A stretch of 64,000 nucleotides of DNA from the NCBI GenBank assembly GCA_019752045.1, contig JAIEMP010000004.1, forward strand, positions 62,001-126,000, given 5' to 3'. Made by a program: the position numbers and the translations under genes. The notes under the pieces were generated by a model that was given only the letters and a program-made list of their open reading frames with translations, did not search any database and was not told where the DNA came from. This document shows, piece after piece, positions 9,241 through 19,600 of this stretch. Position 1 is the stretch's first letter, and each line of letters opens with the position of its first letter. The DNA comes from Chitinophagaceae bacterium. Its GTDB lineage: Bacteria > Bacteroidota > Bacteroidia > Chitinophagales > Chitinophagaceae.

Positions 9241-9752
9241 AATCGTTGCTCCCTGCCCGTTAAAAGTGCATCAAAAAAAATTATTCCATCAAAAAATTTT
9301 TATTGAAAAAAAGTGTTGCAGCAAGTAAGTAAAAAATGAAAAAAACGAAAGAAGAAAAGGAGCAGAAAAAACAGATGTTTTTTAAAAGTAAAAGGGCTGG
9401 AATTACTTCCAACCCTTTGTACTTACTAACCCATTAAATTCTGATGCTAAATTACAAATTGCCGCCACATTACAAAATTATTTTTCGCCGATGTGTATAA
9501 ATTCCTTTGATAACCGCACCTGCTGCATGGCTTTTATTTAGCGGCTGAAAGCATAATTTTAATTATTGAAAATCAAGTGGTTACATATATTTCCAGAAGG
9601 TGCTTATACCTCTGTGTTTGCTTACGGCTACCAGCAAACGTAACTGTCTCTGACAAAACGACTTAGAACAAATGAAATGCATGTATTTTTGAGCAATAAA
9701 AATAGTTTGGAAACGAATTTGATAGATTTACACATCAAAAACAAACATAAAA
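9241..9752. other. 512-bp divergent intergenic region between radA and the yugP-like gene
   Basis: No convincing gene. It holds an isolated hairpin at 9391-9418 (12-bp stem, one C-A mismatch, loop TTAC) with T-rich sequence on its minus-strand side, and a smaller 7-bp hairpin at 9616-9622/9633-9639. A lysine-rich 33-codon frame (9336-9437) runs through the first hairpin and does not look genuine. The region should contain the radA and yugP promoters. A small RNA ending at the hairpin is possible but unproven. Confidence 0.4.
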
Positions 9753-10445
9753 ATGACACCGGGAATTTTGATGATTTCACTCCTCTTTATGGGGATTGGT
9801 TTTTTGGTTCAGATGCGCTTAAAAAGCAAGTTTAAACAGTACGGAAAACAGCCGCTTATGAGCGGTTTAACAGGCAAGCAGGTAGCTGAAAAAATGCTCA
9901 AAGAAAACGGCATTTATGATGTGCAAGTGGTTTCAGTAGAAGGATTTCTGAGCGATCATTACAACCCTACGAATAAAACCGTAAACCTGAGCCCCGATGT
10001 GTATCAATCCAATTCCATTGCAGCTGCTGCGGTGGCGGCACATGAGTGTGGCCATGCGGTACAGCATGCCACGGCCTACCAATGGTTAATGCTCCGTTCC
10101 CGATTGGTGCCTGTTGTGCAGGTGAGTACTACTTTGTCGCAATGGGTGCTGGCCATAGGGGTGGGTATTCTCGGTTTTGGGGGCGGCAATCCTACCGTTT
10201 TACTCATTGGTATTTTATTATTTGCGGCTACAACCATTTTTTCACTCATTACTCTGCCGGTGGAGTTTGATGCCAGCAACAGGGCATTGGCCTGGCTCAA
10301 CCATACCAATCTAACCAATGAACAGGAACATGCAGGCGCTAAAGATGCATTGAAGTGGGCTGCGGCAACTTATGTAGTAGCAGCTTTGGCATCGCTGGTA
10401 ACATTGGTGCAATACATTCTCATTTATTTAAGCAGAAGGGACTAA
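9753..10445 (+). CDS. Neutral zinc metallopeptidase, YugP-like membrane protein
   Basis: 230-residue integral membrane protein of the Zn_peptidase_2 (YugP) family. It has an N-terminal transmembrane helix (about 3-20), a cytoplasmic or peripheral segment, the zinc-binding 'AAHECGHAVQHA' with HECGH at residues 97-101, and three further hydrophobic helices (about 128-165 and 205-226). 'LPVEFDASNRALAWL' carries the conserved E-F-D-A-S downstream motif expected to supply further metal or catalytic ligands. The motif is intact, so it is probably active. The substrate of the family is not established. It is transcribed alone, divergent from radA. Confidence 0.88.
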   Translation: MTPGILMISLLFMGIGFLVQMRLKSKFKQYGKQPLMSGLTGKQVAEKMLKENGIYDVQVVSVEGFLSDHYNPTNKTVNLSPDVYQSNSIAAAAVAAHECGHAVQHATAYQWLMLRSRLVPVVQVSTTLSQWVLAIGVGILGFGGGNPTVLLIGILLFAATTIFSLITLPVEFDASNRALAWLNHTNLTNEQEHAGAKDALKWAAATYVVAALASLVTLVQYILIYLSRRD

Positions 10446-10594
10446 AGCGTTGTTTTTATTACTATTAGTTAGTACATCGTTTCGATAGACTAACGGAATT
10501 ACCGTTCATCCTTTTGAATATTATTTGTGCAGCTATAAGTATCTGCAGCTTGTCAATCATTTAACATTATAATTTTTGTTATGTGAATTGAGCC

Positions 10595-10602
10595 TAATTT
10601 TG
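10595..10602 (+). promoter_or_regulatory. Bacteroidota-type -7 element of the SusC promoter
   Basis: TAATTTTG matches the TAnnTTTG -7 consensus 26 bases upstream of the susC start. A TTG at 10576-10578 could be the -33 element, though the spacing (16) is shorter than usual. Confidence 0.45.
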
Positions 10603-10628
10603 AATCTTCTAAAAACAAACTGTCAATT

Positions 10629-13625
10629 ATGAGAAAACTGCTATTCTTAGTGATTAGCCTGATGACTATCGGTCAAGTGTGGGCGCAAACAAAGGAAGTA
10701 ACCGGCAAGGTTACCGATGAAAAAGACGGATCGGCAATTAATGGTGCCACCGTTACAGTAAAAGGAACAACTAGTGCAACAAAAACAGATGTACAGGGAA
10801 TGTTTAAACTCACTGTTCCGGCTAATGCAAAATTTCTGGTAATATCAAATATTGGTTTTAAACCTGTTGAAGTTAGTATTGCTGACGGTATGATTAATGT
10901 TTTACTTCAAACTGCGGAAACACAAATAAGTGAGATTGTAGTTACAGGTTATGCTACAAAAACAAAGCGTTCAAGTACAGGCTCAGCCGTTACAGTGGCT
11001 GTTGATGACATCCGTACACAACCAGTTGCTTCATTTGAACAAATTTTACAGGGTCAGGCAGCCGGATTAAATGTAAAAGCAGGTTCAGGCCAACCAGGCC
11101 GTGGTGCAGATGTTGTAATCAGAGGCCAGGGTTCAATAAATGGTTCTACAACTCCTCTATATATTATTGATGGTGTTGAAGTAAGACCTGGTGACTTTAG
11201 TACTATGAATCAGGGCGATTTTGAAAGTGTTACTATTTTAAAAGATGCAGCTTCAACAGCCATATACGGATCAAGAGGAGCAAACGGGGTAATTGTTGTT
11301 ACAACAAAAAAAGGGAAAAGCGGTAAAACGAGATTTTCTTATGACGCACAATATGGTATTTCAAGGTTACCAGCGAACAAGCTTGAATTAATGAATACTC
11401 AGGAAAAACTGGATTTTGAAATGAATATTGCAGGTAATCCTTGGGGATGGACAGCTGCGCAGGTAGCTGATTTTAGAAAAGTTAATACTGACTGGAATGA
11501 TCTCGTTTTCAGAGACGGTAAAGTACAATCTCACCAATTATCAGCATCTGGAGGGACAGACAAAACTACATTTTATACTTCTGTGGGTATTTATGATGAA
11601 GAAGGTATTACTATTAATACTGGTCTTAAAAGATATACGGGTAGATTAAATGTTGCTCATAGCGACAACAATATTAAAATGGGAGTTAATTTAACCGGCG
11701 GATGGTCAAATTTCAGAGGAACTGGAGAAGGAAATCAGAGCGTTGGCGCACCATTAAATACTGTCCTTTGGGCTTTACCTTACGAACTAAATAAAAATCC
11801 TGATGGAACATTTTATAACTCAGCTCAGTTTCCATTTTGGATTAATCCTGTAGAAGAATTAACCGTTAATGGAGACAATAGCTGGCAATTAAAACTTAAT
11901 GGAAATGCTTTTTTTGAATATAAATTGCCATGGATAAAAAATCTTACTTACAGGTTTAATGCAGGTGGCGACTTTTCGCAGATAGAATCATTCAATATAA
12001 CAAACCTTGGTACGCAAGGTGCTGACCAGACTGGTCAGCTAACTGCTGCATTTCGTGGCGAAGGTGTACTGGGTCGTGGTTATGACAGAAGATTCAGAAG
12101 CACAATTACAAATAGTTTAACCTACAAAACATTTCTGGATTCAAAAGAAGATCATAGCATTAATGTTGGATTATTTAACGAGTTTATTAAAAGGTCTGGC
12201 CGCAATTTTAATTTTGAAGCATATGGGTTGTTGAATCCTTTCAGAAATGAAGCTGGCCTTGTGGCAGGAACTGCTGCCAATGGGTATATACCAGTGGTTG
12301 GTGGGGGATTTCCACAGGATAATACAATTTCTTCTTTTTTTGGAACTGTTGACTATGCGTTTAAAAACAAATACTATTTATCTCTTACCGGGAGAACTGA
12401 TGGCTCATCAAGATTAAGCCCTGCAAACAGATGGACCCAATATGGTTCGGTTGGTGCAGCATGGATACTTTCAGAAGAAAACTTTTTTAAAGTTGAGGTA
12501 ATTAATTTCCTCAAATTTAAAGCAAGTTATGGTGCTGTAGGTAATTCAGAAGGTATAGGTGACTTCCCTTATTTATTACAGTACGGAAGAGGAACATATA
12601 ATGGTAACGGAACTTTGAATATAAACAGATTGGGTAACCCTGATCTAACATGGGAAAAAAGAAGAACTGCAAATTTTGGAATTGATTTTGAAATATTCAA
12701 GAGTAGAATTCGTGGTTCTGTTGAATATTATAACAGTCTTACGAAAGGTTTATATTTTGCTCCGTTCGTTCCCGCCACTAGTGGTGGTAATGGTAATGTG
12801 TTAACCAATGGCGGAGATATGGCAAATAATGGATTTGATGTAACACTTGGTTTCAAAATTGTAGAAGGCAAAAACTTCCGCTGGTCTGTTGATGCAAATT
12901 ATAACTACAATAAAAACACAATTAAATCTTTGCCAAATAATCAGGATTTTCAATTGTACCAGAGCTTTCAGGCTTTAAAGGTTGGTAAGCCATTTGGAAG
13001 TTTCTATCTTGTTGAATTTGCTGGTGTAAACCCGGCAAATGGGAATTCACAATACGTAAAGCAATCAGATAAGTCGTTAACCGAAATATATGATGCTAAT
13101 GATTTAGCCGTGCTTGGTACAAGCTATGCACCGCACACTGGAGGTTTAACGAACACAATCGGTTATAAAGGTCTGGAGCTTTCAACATTCTTTGTATTTA
13201 ATTATGGTAATTATGTATACAATAATGCAAGGTTTAATGTCGAGTTTTATCAGTACACTACTTCTGGTTTTGCAAAGAATGGCCTTAATGCATGGACAGC
13301 GCCAGGTCAGGTTACTAATTTTCCAAGGATCGATGAAGCAACTGAAGCCCAAACAACCAGATTTCTTGAAAAAGGTGATTTCTTGAGGCTGAGAAACGTT
13401 ATGCTTTCGTACAATTTCCCCAAAACACTTTTAAATAAGGTTAAGATTCAGGGATTAAGAATCTTTGTTCAGGGACAAAACTTATATACCTGGCATAATT
13501 TCCAAGGTTGGGACCCAGAGGTTTCAACAGTTGTTAACTCAGATGCAGGTTCAAATGCTGCAGTTTCAGGAGCACAGTATCCCGTTCTTCGCAGTGTTAC
13601 TGCCGGTATTAATTTGACATTTTAA
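10629..13625 (+). CDS. SusC/RagA family TonB-linked outer membrane protein
   Basis: 998-residue SusC-type TonB-dependent transporter, usual length. The signal peptide ends near 'GQVWAQTKEV'. A carboxypeptidase-like domain ('VTGKVTDEKDGSAINGATV', about 23-105) leads into the SusC hallmark 'EIVVTGYATKTKRSSTGS', then a plug domain with 'GQAAGLNV', 'VVIRGQGS', 'PLYIIDGVEV' and 'ILKDAASTAIYGSRGANGV', then the barrel. The partner SusD lipoprotein follows after 18 bases; together they form a lidded 'pedal-bin' importer for oligosaccharides or peptides. No glycoside hydrolase is adjacent, but a secreted astacin protease is, so a peptide substrate is conceivable. Confidence 0.95.
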   Translation: MRKLLFLVISLMTIGQVWAQTKEVTGKVTDEKDGSAINGATVTVKGTTSATKTDVQGMFKLTVPANAKFLVISNIGFKPVEVSIADGMINVLLQTAETQISEIVVTGYATKTKRSSTGSAVTVAVDDIRTQPVASFEQILQGQAAGLNVKAGSGQPGRGADVVIRGQGSINGSTTPLYIIDGVEVRPGDFSTMNQGDFESVTILKDAASTAIYGSRGANGVIVVTTKKGKSGKTRFSYDAQYGISRLPANKLELMNTQEKLDFEMNIAGNPWGWTAAQVADFRKVNTDWNDLVFRDGKVQSHQLSASGGTDKTTFYTSVGIYDEEGITINTGLKRYTGRLNVAHSDNNIKMGVNLTGGWSNFRGTGEGNQSVGAPLNTVLWALPYELNKNPDGTFYNSAQFPFWINPVEELTVNGDNSWQLKLNGNAFFEYKLPWIKNLTYRFNAGGDFSQIESFNITNLGTQGADQTGQLTAAFRGEGVLGRGYDRRFRSTITNSLTYKTFLDSKEDHSINVGLFNEFIKRSGRNFNFEAYGLLNPFRNEAGLVAGTAANGYIPVVGGGFPQDNTISSFFGTVDYAFKNKYYLSLTGRTDGSSRLSPANRWTQYGSVGAAWILSEENFFKVEVINFLKFKASYGAVGNSEGIGDFPYLLQYGRGTYNGNGTLNINRLGNPDLTWEKRRTANFGIDFEIFKSRIRGSVEYYNSLTKGLYFAPFVPATSGGNGNVLTNGGDMANNGFDVTLGFKIVEGKNFRWSVDANYNYNKNTIKSLPNNQDFQLYQSFQALKVGKPFGSFYLVEFAGVNPANGNSQYVKQSDKSLTEIYDANDLAVLGTSYAPHTGGLTNTIGYKGLELSTFFVFNYGNYVYNNARFNVEFYQYTTSGFAKNGLNAWTAPGQVTNFPRIDEATEAQTTRFLEKGDFLRLRNVMLSYNFPKTLLNKVKIQGLRIFVQGQNLYTWHNFQGWDPEVSTVVNSDAGSNAAVSGAQYPVLRSVTAGINLTF

Positions 13626-13643
13626 ACTTTAAAAGAATTAAAA

Positions 13644-15083
13644 ATGAAACGAATATTTTTATATACAATTGTTGGAGCAGGGTTGGCTTTTTTGGGAGTA
13701 GCCTGTAAAAAACAGCTGAATACCTCTCCTCAGACTTCATTATTAAAATTGGTAACTTTTTCTGATTTACAGGCCGGTTTGCGTGGAGTTTATGATGGAT
13801 TTCAATCAACCAGCTATTATGGAAACAATGCAAATAGTGGTAACCCAAGTGCATATAGCGCTTTGCCCGATCTGATGGGCGATGATTTTGTTGAAACACT
13901 GGAGAGTTTAGGAAACTGGAACACAATGTCCGAAATGATTTATGCTTCGGATAACGGGATTGTGAATGCTGCTTTTATTCAGCCATATGAAATTATATCA
14001 AGGGCCAATAATATATTGCAATCCATTTCTCCTTTTGAAACAGGCTCAACAGATGCTGAATCAAAAAGAATAAAAGCACAGGCATATGCAATACGAGCGC
14101 ATTGTCATTTTGATTTAATGCGTTATTTCGCTGTTGACTTTGGCAGAAATTCGTCCGCACTAGGTGTTCCTTATGTAACTGTATTCGATCCCAATAATGC
14201 ATTAACCATACTTCCATCAAGAAATACAGTAAAGGAAAACTATGATTTTATTTTAAAAGATCTCGATTCTGCGTTAGCAAACTTCCGCTTGGGAGGAAAC
14301 ACAACTGCAAATACAAACAGGGCATTTATTGACAGTGTAACTGTATATGCTATGAGAGCAAGAGTTAATTATTATGCTTCGCAATGGGCTAGCGTAATTA
14401 CTGACGCAAATGTTGCACTTGGCTTAAGGCCATTAACAAATAGCGCCGGTTATGCATCAATGTTTACAACTGGAACAGAAGCAACACCTTCTTCAGAAGT
14501 ATATTGGGCAGTTCCATCTGATGGCACTTTAAATCCCGGAAGAGCAACTAACGGAACAAACGCTAGCTACAGGGTTACCAATGCATTAACGTCTGTCATC
14601 AATGGTTTTGGCGGCGCTTATGTTAACAGCAGCGTTACCAGATTCAATCAGGTTTCTGTCGGAGGAGTAAGTAGAACACTATGTTGGAAATATCCAGGTA
14701 TAAGAAGTTTTAAAGTTTACAGAGCTGGTGAATTAATGTTAATGAGAGCAGAAGCTAAGCATAATGTCAGTGATATTACAGCAATCAATGATTTAAACGA
14801 TTTACGAATTAACAGAGGCGTAGCTATCGGTGCTGAAGTCGGTCCAGCTTTACTTAATGCAATTTTAACTTTACGAAGAGTGGAATTGTTAGGTGAAGGG
14901 CATAGATGGTTTGATTTGCGCAGAACAACTAAAACTACTACACGACTTGAATGTATTTCTTCAGGTGGACAGTCAAGAGCAGCTAAGTGTACAATTGCAA
15001 GTACAGAACGTGGATGGATTTTTCCGATACCATTTAATCAAATACTTGTCAATCCAAATTTAAAACCCAACCCTGGTTACTAA
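13644..15083 (+). CDS. SusD/RagB family nutrient-binding outer membrane lipoprotein
   Basis: 479-residue SusD-like lipoprotein that acts as the surface lid of the SusC transporter encoded just upstream. A signal with lipobox 'LGVACKKQLN' is followed by the TPR-like helical core ('SKRIKAQAYAIRAHCHFDLMR' region, split by 'YFAVDFGRNSSALGVPYVT') and the C-terminal signature 'LRRVELLGEGHRWFDLRR'. It ends in 'IPFNQILVNPNLKPNPGY', the canonical SusD terminus, so the gene is complete. The ligand cannot be told from sequence. The 270-bp gap that follows precedes the astacin gene. Confidence 0.94.
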   Translation: MKRIFLYTIVGAGLAFLGVACKKQLNTSPQTSLLKLVTFSDLQAGLRGVYDGFQSTSYYGNNANSGNPSAYSALPDLMGDDFVETLESLGNWNTMSEMIYASDNGIVNAAFIQPYEIISRANNILQSISPFETGSTDAESKRIKAQAYAIRAHCHFDLMRYFAVDFGRNSSALGVPYVTVFDPNNALTILPSRNTVKENYDFILKDLDSALANFRLGGNTTANTNRAFIDSVTVYAMRARVNYYASQWASVITDANVALGLRPLTNSAGYASMFTTGTEATPSSEVYWAVPSDGTLNPGRATNGTNASYRVTNALTSVINGFGGAYVNSSVTRFNQVSVGGVSRTLCWKYPGIRSFKVYRAGELMLMRAEAKHNVSDITAINDLNDLRINRGVAIGAEVGPALLNAILTLRRVELLGEGHRWFDLRRTTKTTTRLECISSGGQSRAAKCTIASTERGWIFPIPFNQILVNPNLKPNPGY

Positions 15084-15353
15084 GAGCCTGTTTAAAAATC
15101 AATTATTAGAATCCCTATGTGGAAAAAGGCTGTCGCTTATTGCTGACTAAATAGTACTAATTGTGAATTACCACAAACCAAATTAGTATGACAAGTTATC
15201 CAACAAATTTAACCTCAAAGAGAAATGGGTATTAATAATACAGCTAGTTCAAAATGAAAGATATTAAGTTTATTCGGAAGAGAAAAAATGAAAAAAGAAA
15301 AGCTTCATTAATGAAGAATTCGAGATAAATTTTTCAACTTAAAAAAATGATAT

Positions 15354-16529
15354 ATGAAAAAACTAAGTTTAAATGGGTTTATTTTAATTCTTTTTGCTAT
15401 TCTACAACTTACAGCATGTAATAAAACGAATGAAGGTTTAGGTACAAATAGCGAACAAAAGAAGCAGAGTTGCAAGTCCTGTGAAGCAGAAGAGGCTTTG
15501 CCAGATATTTTAGGTAAAGAGGTAGTATTCAATTATAGAGGACAAGAAATTTCAGTTATGCAAAAAAAGGATAAATTTATCCTTGGGGGTGATATCTTGC
15601 TTTCTCCTCAACAGATATCAATATTAAAAGGAGAAGTGCAAGCTATCGAAAGAACTGCTGTTAACTCTATTACAAAGCTGTGGCCAAACCGTATTGTTTA
15701 CTATACAATTGATCCTTCTCTGCCAGATCAATTCAGGGTTATAGATGCAATTGCACATTGGCAAGGTATAACAAACCTTGCATTTGTTCAAAGAACTAAT
15801 CAGACTAATTACATCTTTTTTACAACTGGTAGTGGCTGCTCTTCGTTCGTGGGAATGATTGGTGGAGCTCAGAATATTACCCTCGCTTCTGGGTGCTTAA
15901 CAGGCAATACTATTCATGAAATAAGTCATGCAATTGGATTTTACCATGAGCATGTCAGAAGCGACAGGGATAATTATGTGACTGTTAATTACAATAATAT
16001 TGAGTCTAGTGCGGTTAATAATTTTAAAAAGTATACAGAACTTGGGCAAGGCGGTTTACAACTAACTGGAGGGTTGGACTATAATTCTGTTATGATGTAT
16101 GGGTCGTTTTTCTTTTCTTCAAATGGATTGCCTACAATTGTAAACAGAGATGGGACTACTTTTAATGTTCAAAGGGTTGGTTTATCCAATGGCGATATTG
16201 ATACTTATAACTACCTATACAATAGGCCTTATCTTGAACTTTATAAAGCGAATATTGTAAATGTTGATACAGATACACAATTTGGGCAGAGATGGGATGT
16301 ATATGTTAGGGCTTTTACAGATGCTTCAAAGACTACTCCGATGAATCTAGTACGTGACTTGGAAGTTCACTATGCTACAATAACAAATGGGGTAAGTTCA
16401 AATGGAGTGGCGACATTTTTACAAGGAACTAATAATTTTAAACTGGGTAAGGGTTACAGCATAAGAAATCTTACAGGAACACGGGTAACAAATACACAAG
16501 GTTTTGTTTTAACGGATCTAATTCAATAA
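15354..16529 (+). CDS. Astacin family (M12A) zinc metalloprotease, lipoprotein
   Basis: 391-residue secreted protease. The signal peptide ends in lipobox 'LQLTAC' (Cys22), suggesting a lipid anchor. A propeptide-like stretch (about 45-105) is followed by the catalytic domain with the astacin zinc motif 'HEISHAIGFYHEHVRSDRD' (His188, Glu189, His192, His198) and the Met-turn 'SVMMYGSFFF'. About 110 C-terminal residues form an extra beta-rich domain of unknown role. All catalytic ligands are present. It would degrade extracellular protein. Its position after SusC/SusD suggests, but does not prove, that the products feed that importer. A strong terminator follows. Confidence 0.92.
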   Translation: MKKLSLNGFILILFAILQLTACNKTNEGLGTNSEQKKQSCKSCEAEEALPDILGKEVVFNYRGQEISVMQKKDKFILGGDILLSPQQISILKGEVQAIERTAVNSITKLWPNRIVYYTIDPSLPDQFRVIDAIAHWQGITNLAFVQRTNQTNYIFFTTGSGCSSFVGMIGGAQNITLASGCLTGNTIHEISHAIGFYHEHVRSDRDNYVTVNYNNIESSAVNNFKKYTELGQGGLQLTGGLDYNSVMMYGSFFFSSNGLPTIVNRDGTTFNVQRVGLSNGDIDTYNYLYNRPYLELYKANIVNVDTDTQFGQRWDVYVRAFTDASKTTPMNLVRDLEVHYATITNGVSSNGVATFLQGTNNFKLGKGYSIRNLTGTRVTNTQGFVLTDLIQ

Positions 16530-16550
16530 TATTTAGTGCTGAAACAAAGT

Positions 16551-16590
16551 AAAACTGCATCCTTACATTGATAAGGGTGCAGTTTTACTT
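16551..16590 (+). terminator. Intrinsic terminator after the astacin gene
   Basis: A 14-bp inverted repeat with one G-T pair (16551-16564 with 16573-16586, loop of 8) is followed by T-rich sequence, 22 bases after the astacin stop codon. Confidence 0.85.
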
Positions 16591-16635
16591 TTATGCATTT
16601 CACTAACACTCATTCGTTTTTTGTAACTCTTGTTG

Positions 16636-16643
16636 TACATTTG
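16636..16643 (+). promoter_or_regulatory. Putative -7 element upstream of icmF
   Basis: TACATTTG fits the Bacteroidota TAnnTTTG consensus and ends 20 bases before the icmF ATG, just downstream of the astacin terminator. T-rich sequence at 16616-16623 may include the -33 element. Confidence 0.4.
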
Positions 16644-16663
16644 CAGTTCCAATTCGTATTAAC

Positions 16664-19600
16664 ATGCCATATTCCCCCTCCAACAAAGTGCGCATCGTTA
16701 CTGCCGCTTCCCTTTTCGATGGACACGATGCTGCCATCAACATCATGCGCCGCATTATGCAAAGCAAAGGCGCAGAAATTATTCATCTCGGTCATAACCG
16801 GAGCGTGTTGGAAATTGTGGAATGTGCCATTGAAGAAGATGCACAAGGCATTGCCATTACAAGTTACCAGGGCGGGCACGTAGAATTTTTCAAATACATG
16901 AAAGATCTGCTGGAAGAAAATGGTTGCGGCCACATCAAAATTTTCGGTGGCGGTGGTGGTACGATCCTGCCTGCAGAAATAGATGAATTGCATCAATATG
17001 GTATCACACGTATTTATTCGCCGGATGATGGACGACAGATGGGGCTTGAAGGAATGATTGAAGATGTGATTAAACAATGTAGCCCCCTCCCAACCTCCCC
17101 CAAAGGGGGAGGAGATTGGCAACAGTCTGACTATTGGTCAGCATCAAAAAAATGGAATGGAAAACTTCCGCTTGGTGAAGTAAAAGATATCAGACGTATT
17201 GCAAGAATGATTTCATTAGCTGAAACTGGAAACGATTATTCTCATATCAAAGCAGGGATGTCAAAATTATCAAGCTCTGAAATCCCCCCTTTGGGGGGTG
17301 GGGGGGCACCTGTTCTCGGAATTACCGGTACAGGCGGTGCAGGTAAATCGTCAGTAACGGATGAAATTGTTCGTCGCTATTTAAATGCGTTCACAGATAA
17401 AACAATCGCTGTTATTTCTGTTGATCCATCAAAGAAAAAAACAGGTGGCGCTTTGCTGGGTGATCGTATTCGAATGAATTCGATTTCCAATCCACGGGCT
17501 TATATGCGCAGCCTTGCTACAAGAGAAAGTGATAAAGCGTTAAGTGCACATGTGCAGGAAGCAATTGACATTTGTAAAGAAGCTGGCTTTGATTTTATTA
17601 TTCTTGAAAGTGCAGGTGTTGGACAAAGTGATGCATCTATTCTTGATTACTGTAATGTGAGTTTATATGTGATGACGCCGGAATATGGTGCCGCATCTCA
17701 ACTGGAAAAAATCAACATGCTGGATTATGCCGATGTAATTGCCATCAACAAATTTGATAAAGCAGGAGCATTGGATGCATTGGCCGATGTACGCAAGCAA
17801 TACAAACGCAATCATCAACTTTTTATGGCAAAGGATGATGAGCTGCCGATAGTTGGTACCATAGCATCGCAGTTCAATGATGCAGGTGTAAATGAATTGT
17901 TTGAAAAAATTATTCATACACTTGAAATAAAAACGAGTGTAACGTTTGGTGCGGTTGAACATTTTACTCACCGGGATACGGTAAGTAAATCACTCATCAT
18001 TCCTCCTGCACGTGTTCGCTACCTGAGTGAAATTGCCGATGCCATTAAAGATTATAATCAACTCGTTATTGATCAGGCGGCAATTGCATCGAAGCTTTAC
18101 CAGTTGAATGGTGCGTTAGAAATTATTAAAGACAAAGCAGATGCTGCTTTACTGGAAACAATTCAGCAACAGATTCAATTTTATACAGATAAACAAACAC
18201 TGGTTGCAAAAAAACTCATTGCACATTGGCCGGAGAAAGTACAAGCATATCAGAAAGATTACTACGAATACAAAGTGCGTGATAAAATCATTAAGCAACC
18301 TTTGTTCAGCACCAGTTTAAGTGGTACAAGAATTCCTAAAGTAGTATTACCAAAGTATAAAGATTGGGGCGATTTATTAAAATGGCAGGCACAGGAAAAT
18401 GTTCCCGGCAGTTTTCCTTTTGCAGCCGGTGTGTTTCCGTTGAAACGTGAAGGCGAAGACCCCACAAGAATGTTTGCAGGTGAAGGCGGACCTGAACGTA
18501 CCAATAAACGTTTTCATTATGTATCACTCGATCAGCCGGCCAAACGTTTATCAACAGCATTCGATAGTGTAACATTATATGGCGAAGATCCTGCACATCG
18601 CCCCGACATTTATGGCAAAGTAGGCAACAGTGGTGTTAGTATTGCAACCGTAGATGATGCAAAAAAATTATACAGTGGGTTTGATCTCTGCGATCCAAAG
18701 ACAAGTGTAAGCATGACCATCAATGGTCCGGCCCCTATGCTATTGGCGTTTTTTATGAATGCAGCCATTGATCAGCAATGTGAAAAGTGGATTGAGGCGA
18801 ATGGTGAATGGTCAATGGTGAATGATGCCTTTGAAAAAAAATTCCCCGACAAAAAACGACCAGTATATTTTAATCCATCGGAGGCTTCGAAAGGCTCCCC
18901 TTCCGGGGGAGGTTTGGAGGGGGCTTTACCATCGGGCAACAACGGACTTGGTTTGCAATTACTCGGCTTAAGTGGCGATGAAGTATTGCCTGCTGATGTG
19001 TATGAGCAATGCCGCCAAACTGCTTTGCAACAAGTAAGAGGAACCGTGCAGGCAGATATTTTAAAAGAAGATCAGGCACAAAATACTTGCATCTTCTCAA
19101 CTGAATTTGCATTGAAGTTGATGGGTGATGTGCAGGAATACTTTATTCAGCAAAACATCCGCAACTTTTACAGTGTCAGTATCAGCGGTTATCATATTGC
19201 AGAAGCAGGTGCAAATCCTATCACACAATTGGCCTTTACATTGGCAAATGGATTTACCTATGTTGAGTATTACTTAAGCAGAGGAATGAATATTGATGAC
19301 TTTGCACCGAATCTTTCCTTCTTCTTTAGTAATGGAATGGATCCGGAGTATAGTGTGATTGGCAGAGTATCAAGAAAGATCTGGGCAAAGGCGATGAAGT
19401 ATAAGTACAAAGCCAACAAACGGAGCCAGATGTTGAAGTATCATATTCAAACAAGTGGCAGAAGTTTGCATGCACAGGAAATTGATTTCAACGATATACG
19501 TACAACATTACAGGCCTTGTATGCAATTTATGACAACTGTAATTCATTACACACGAATGCATATGATGAAGCCATTACCACACCAACAGAAGAAAGTGTT

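Noticed and set aside
9336-9437. 33-codon lysine-rich frame in the radA/yugP intergenic region
   Set aside because: Composition simply follows the A-rich DNA, it runs through a hairpin, and nothing suggests translation.
15084-15110. Sequence after the susD stop resembling an insertion-sequence end (GAGCCTGTTTAAAAATC)
   Set aside because: No matching inverted end, target duplication or transposase remnant was found nearby.
16610-17122. 170-codon open frame on the minus strand across the start of icmF
   Set aside because: It is antisense to the B12-binding domain and has no family features; it arises from codon bias of the real gene.
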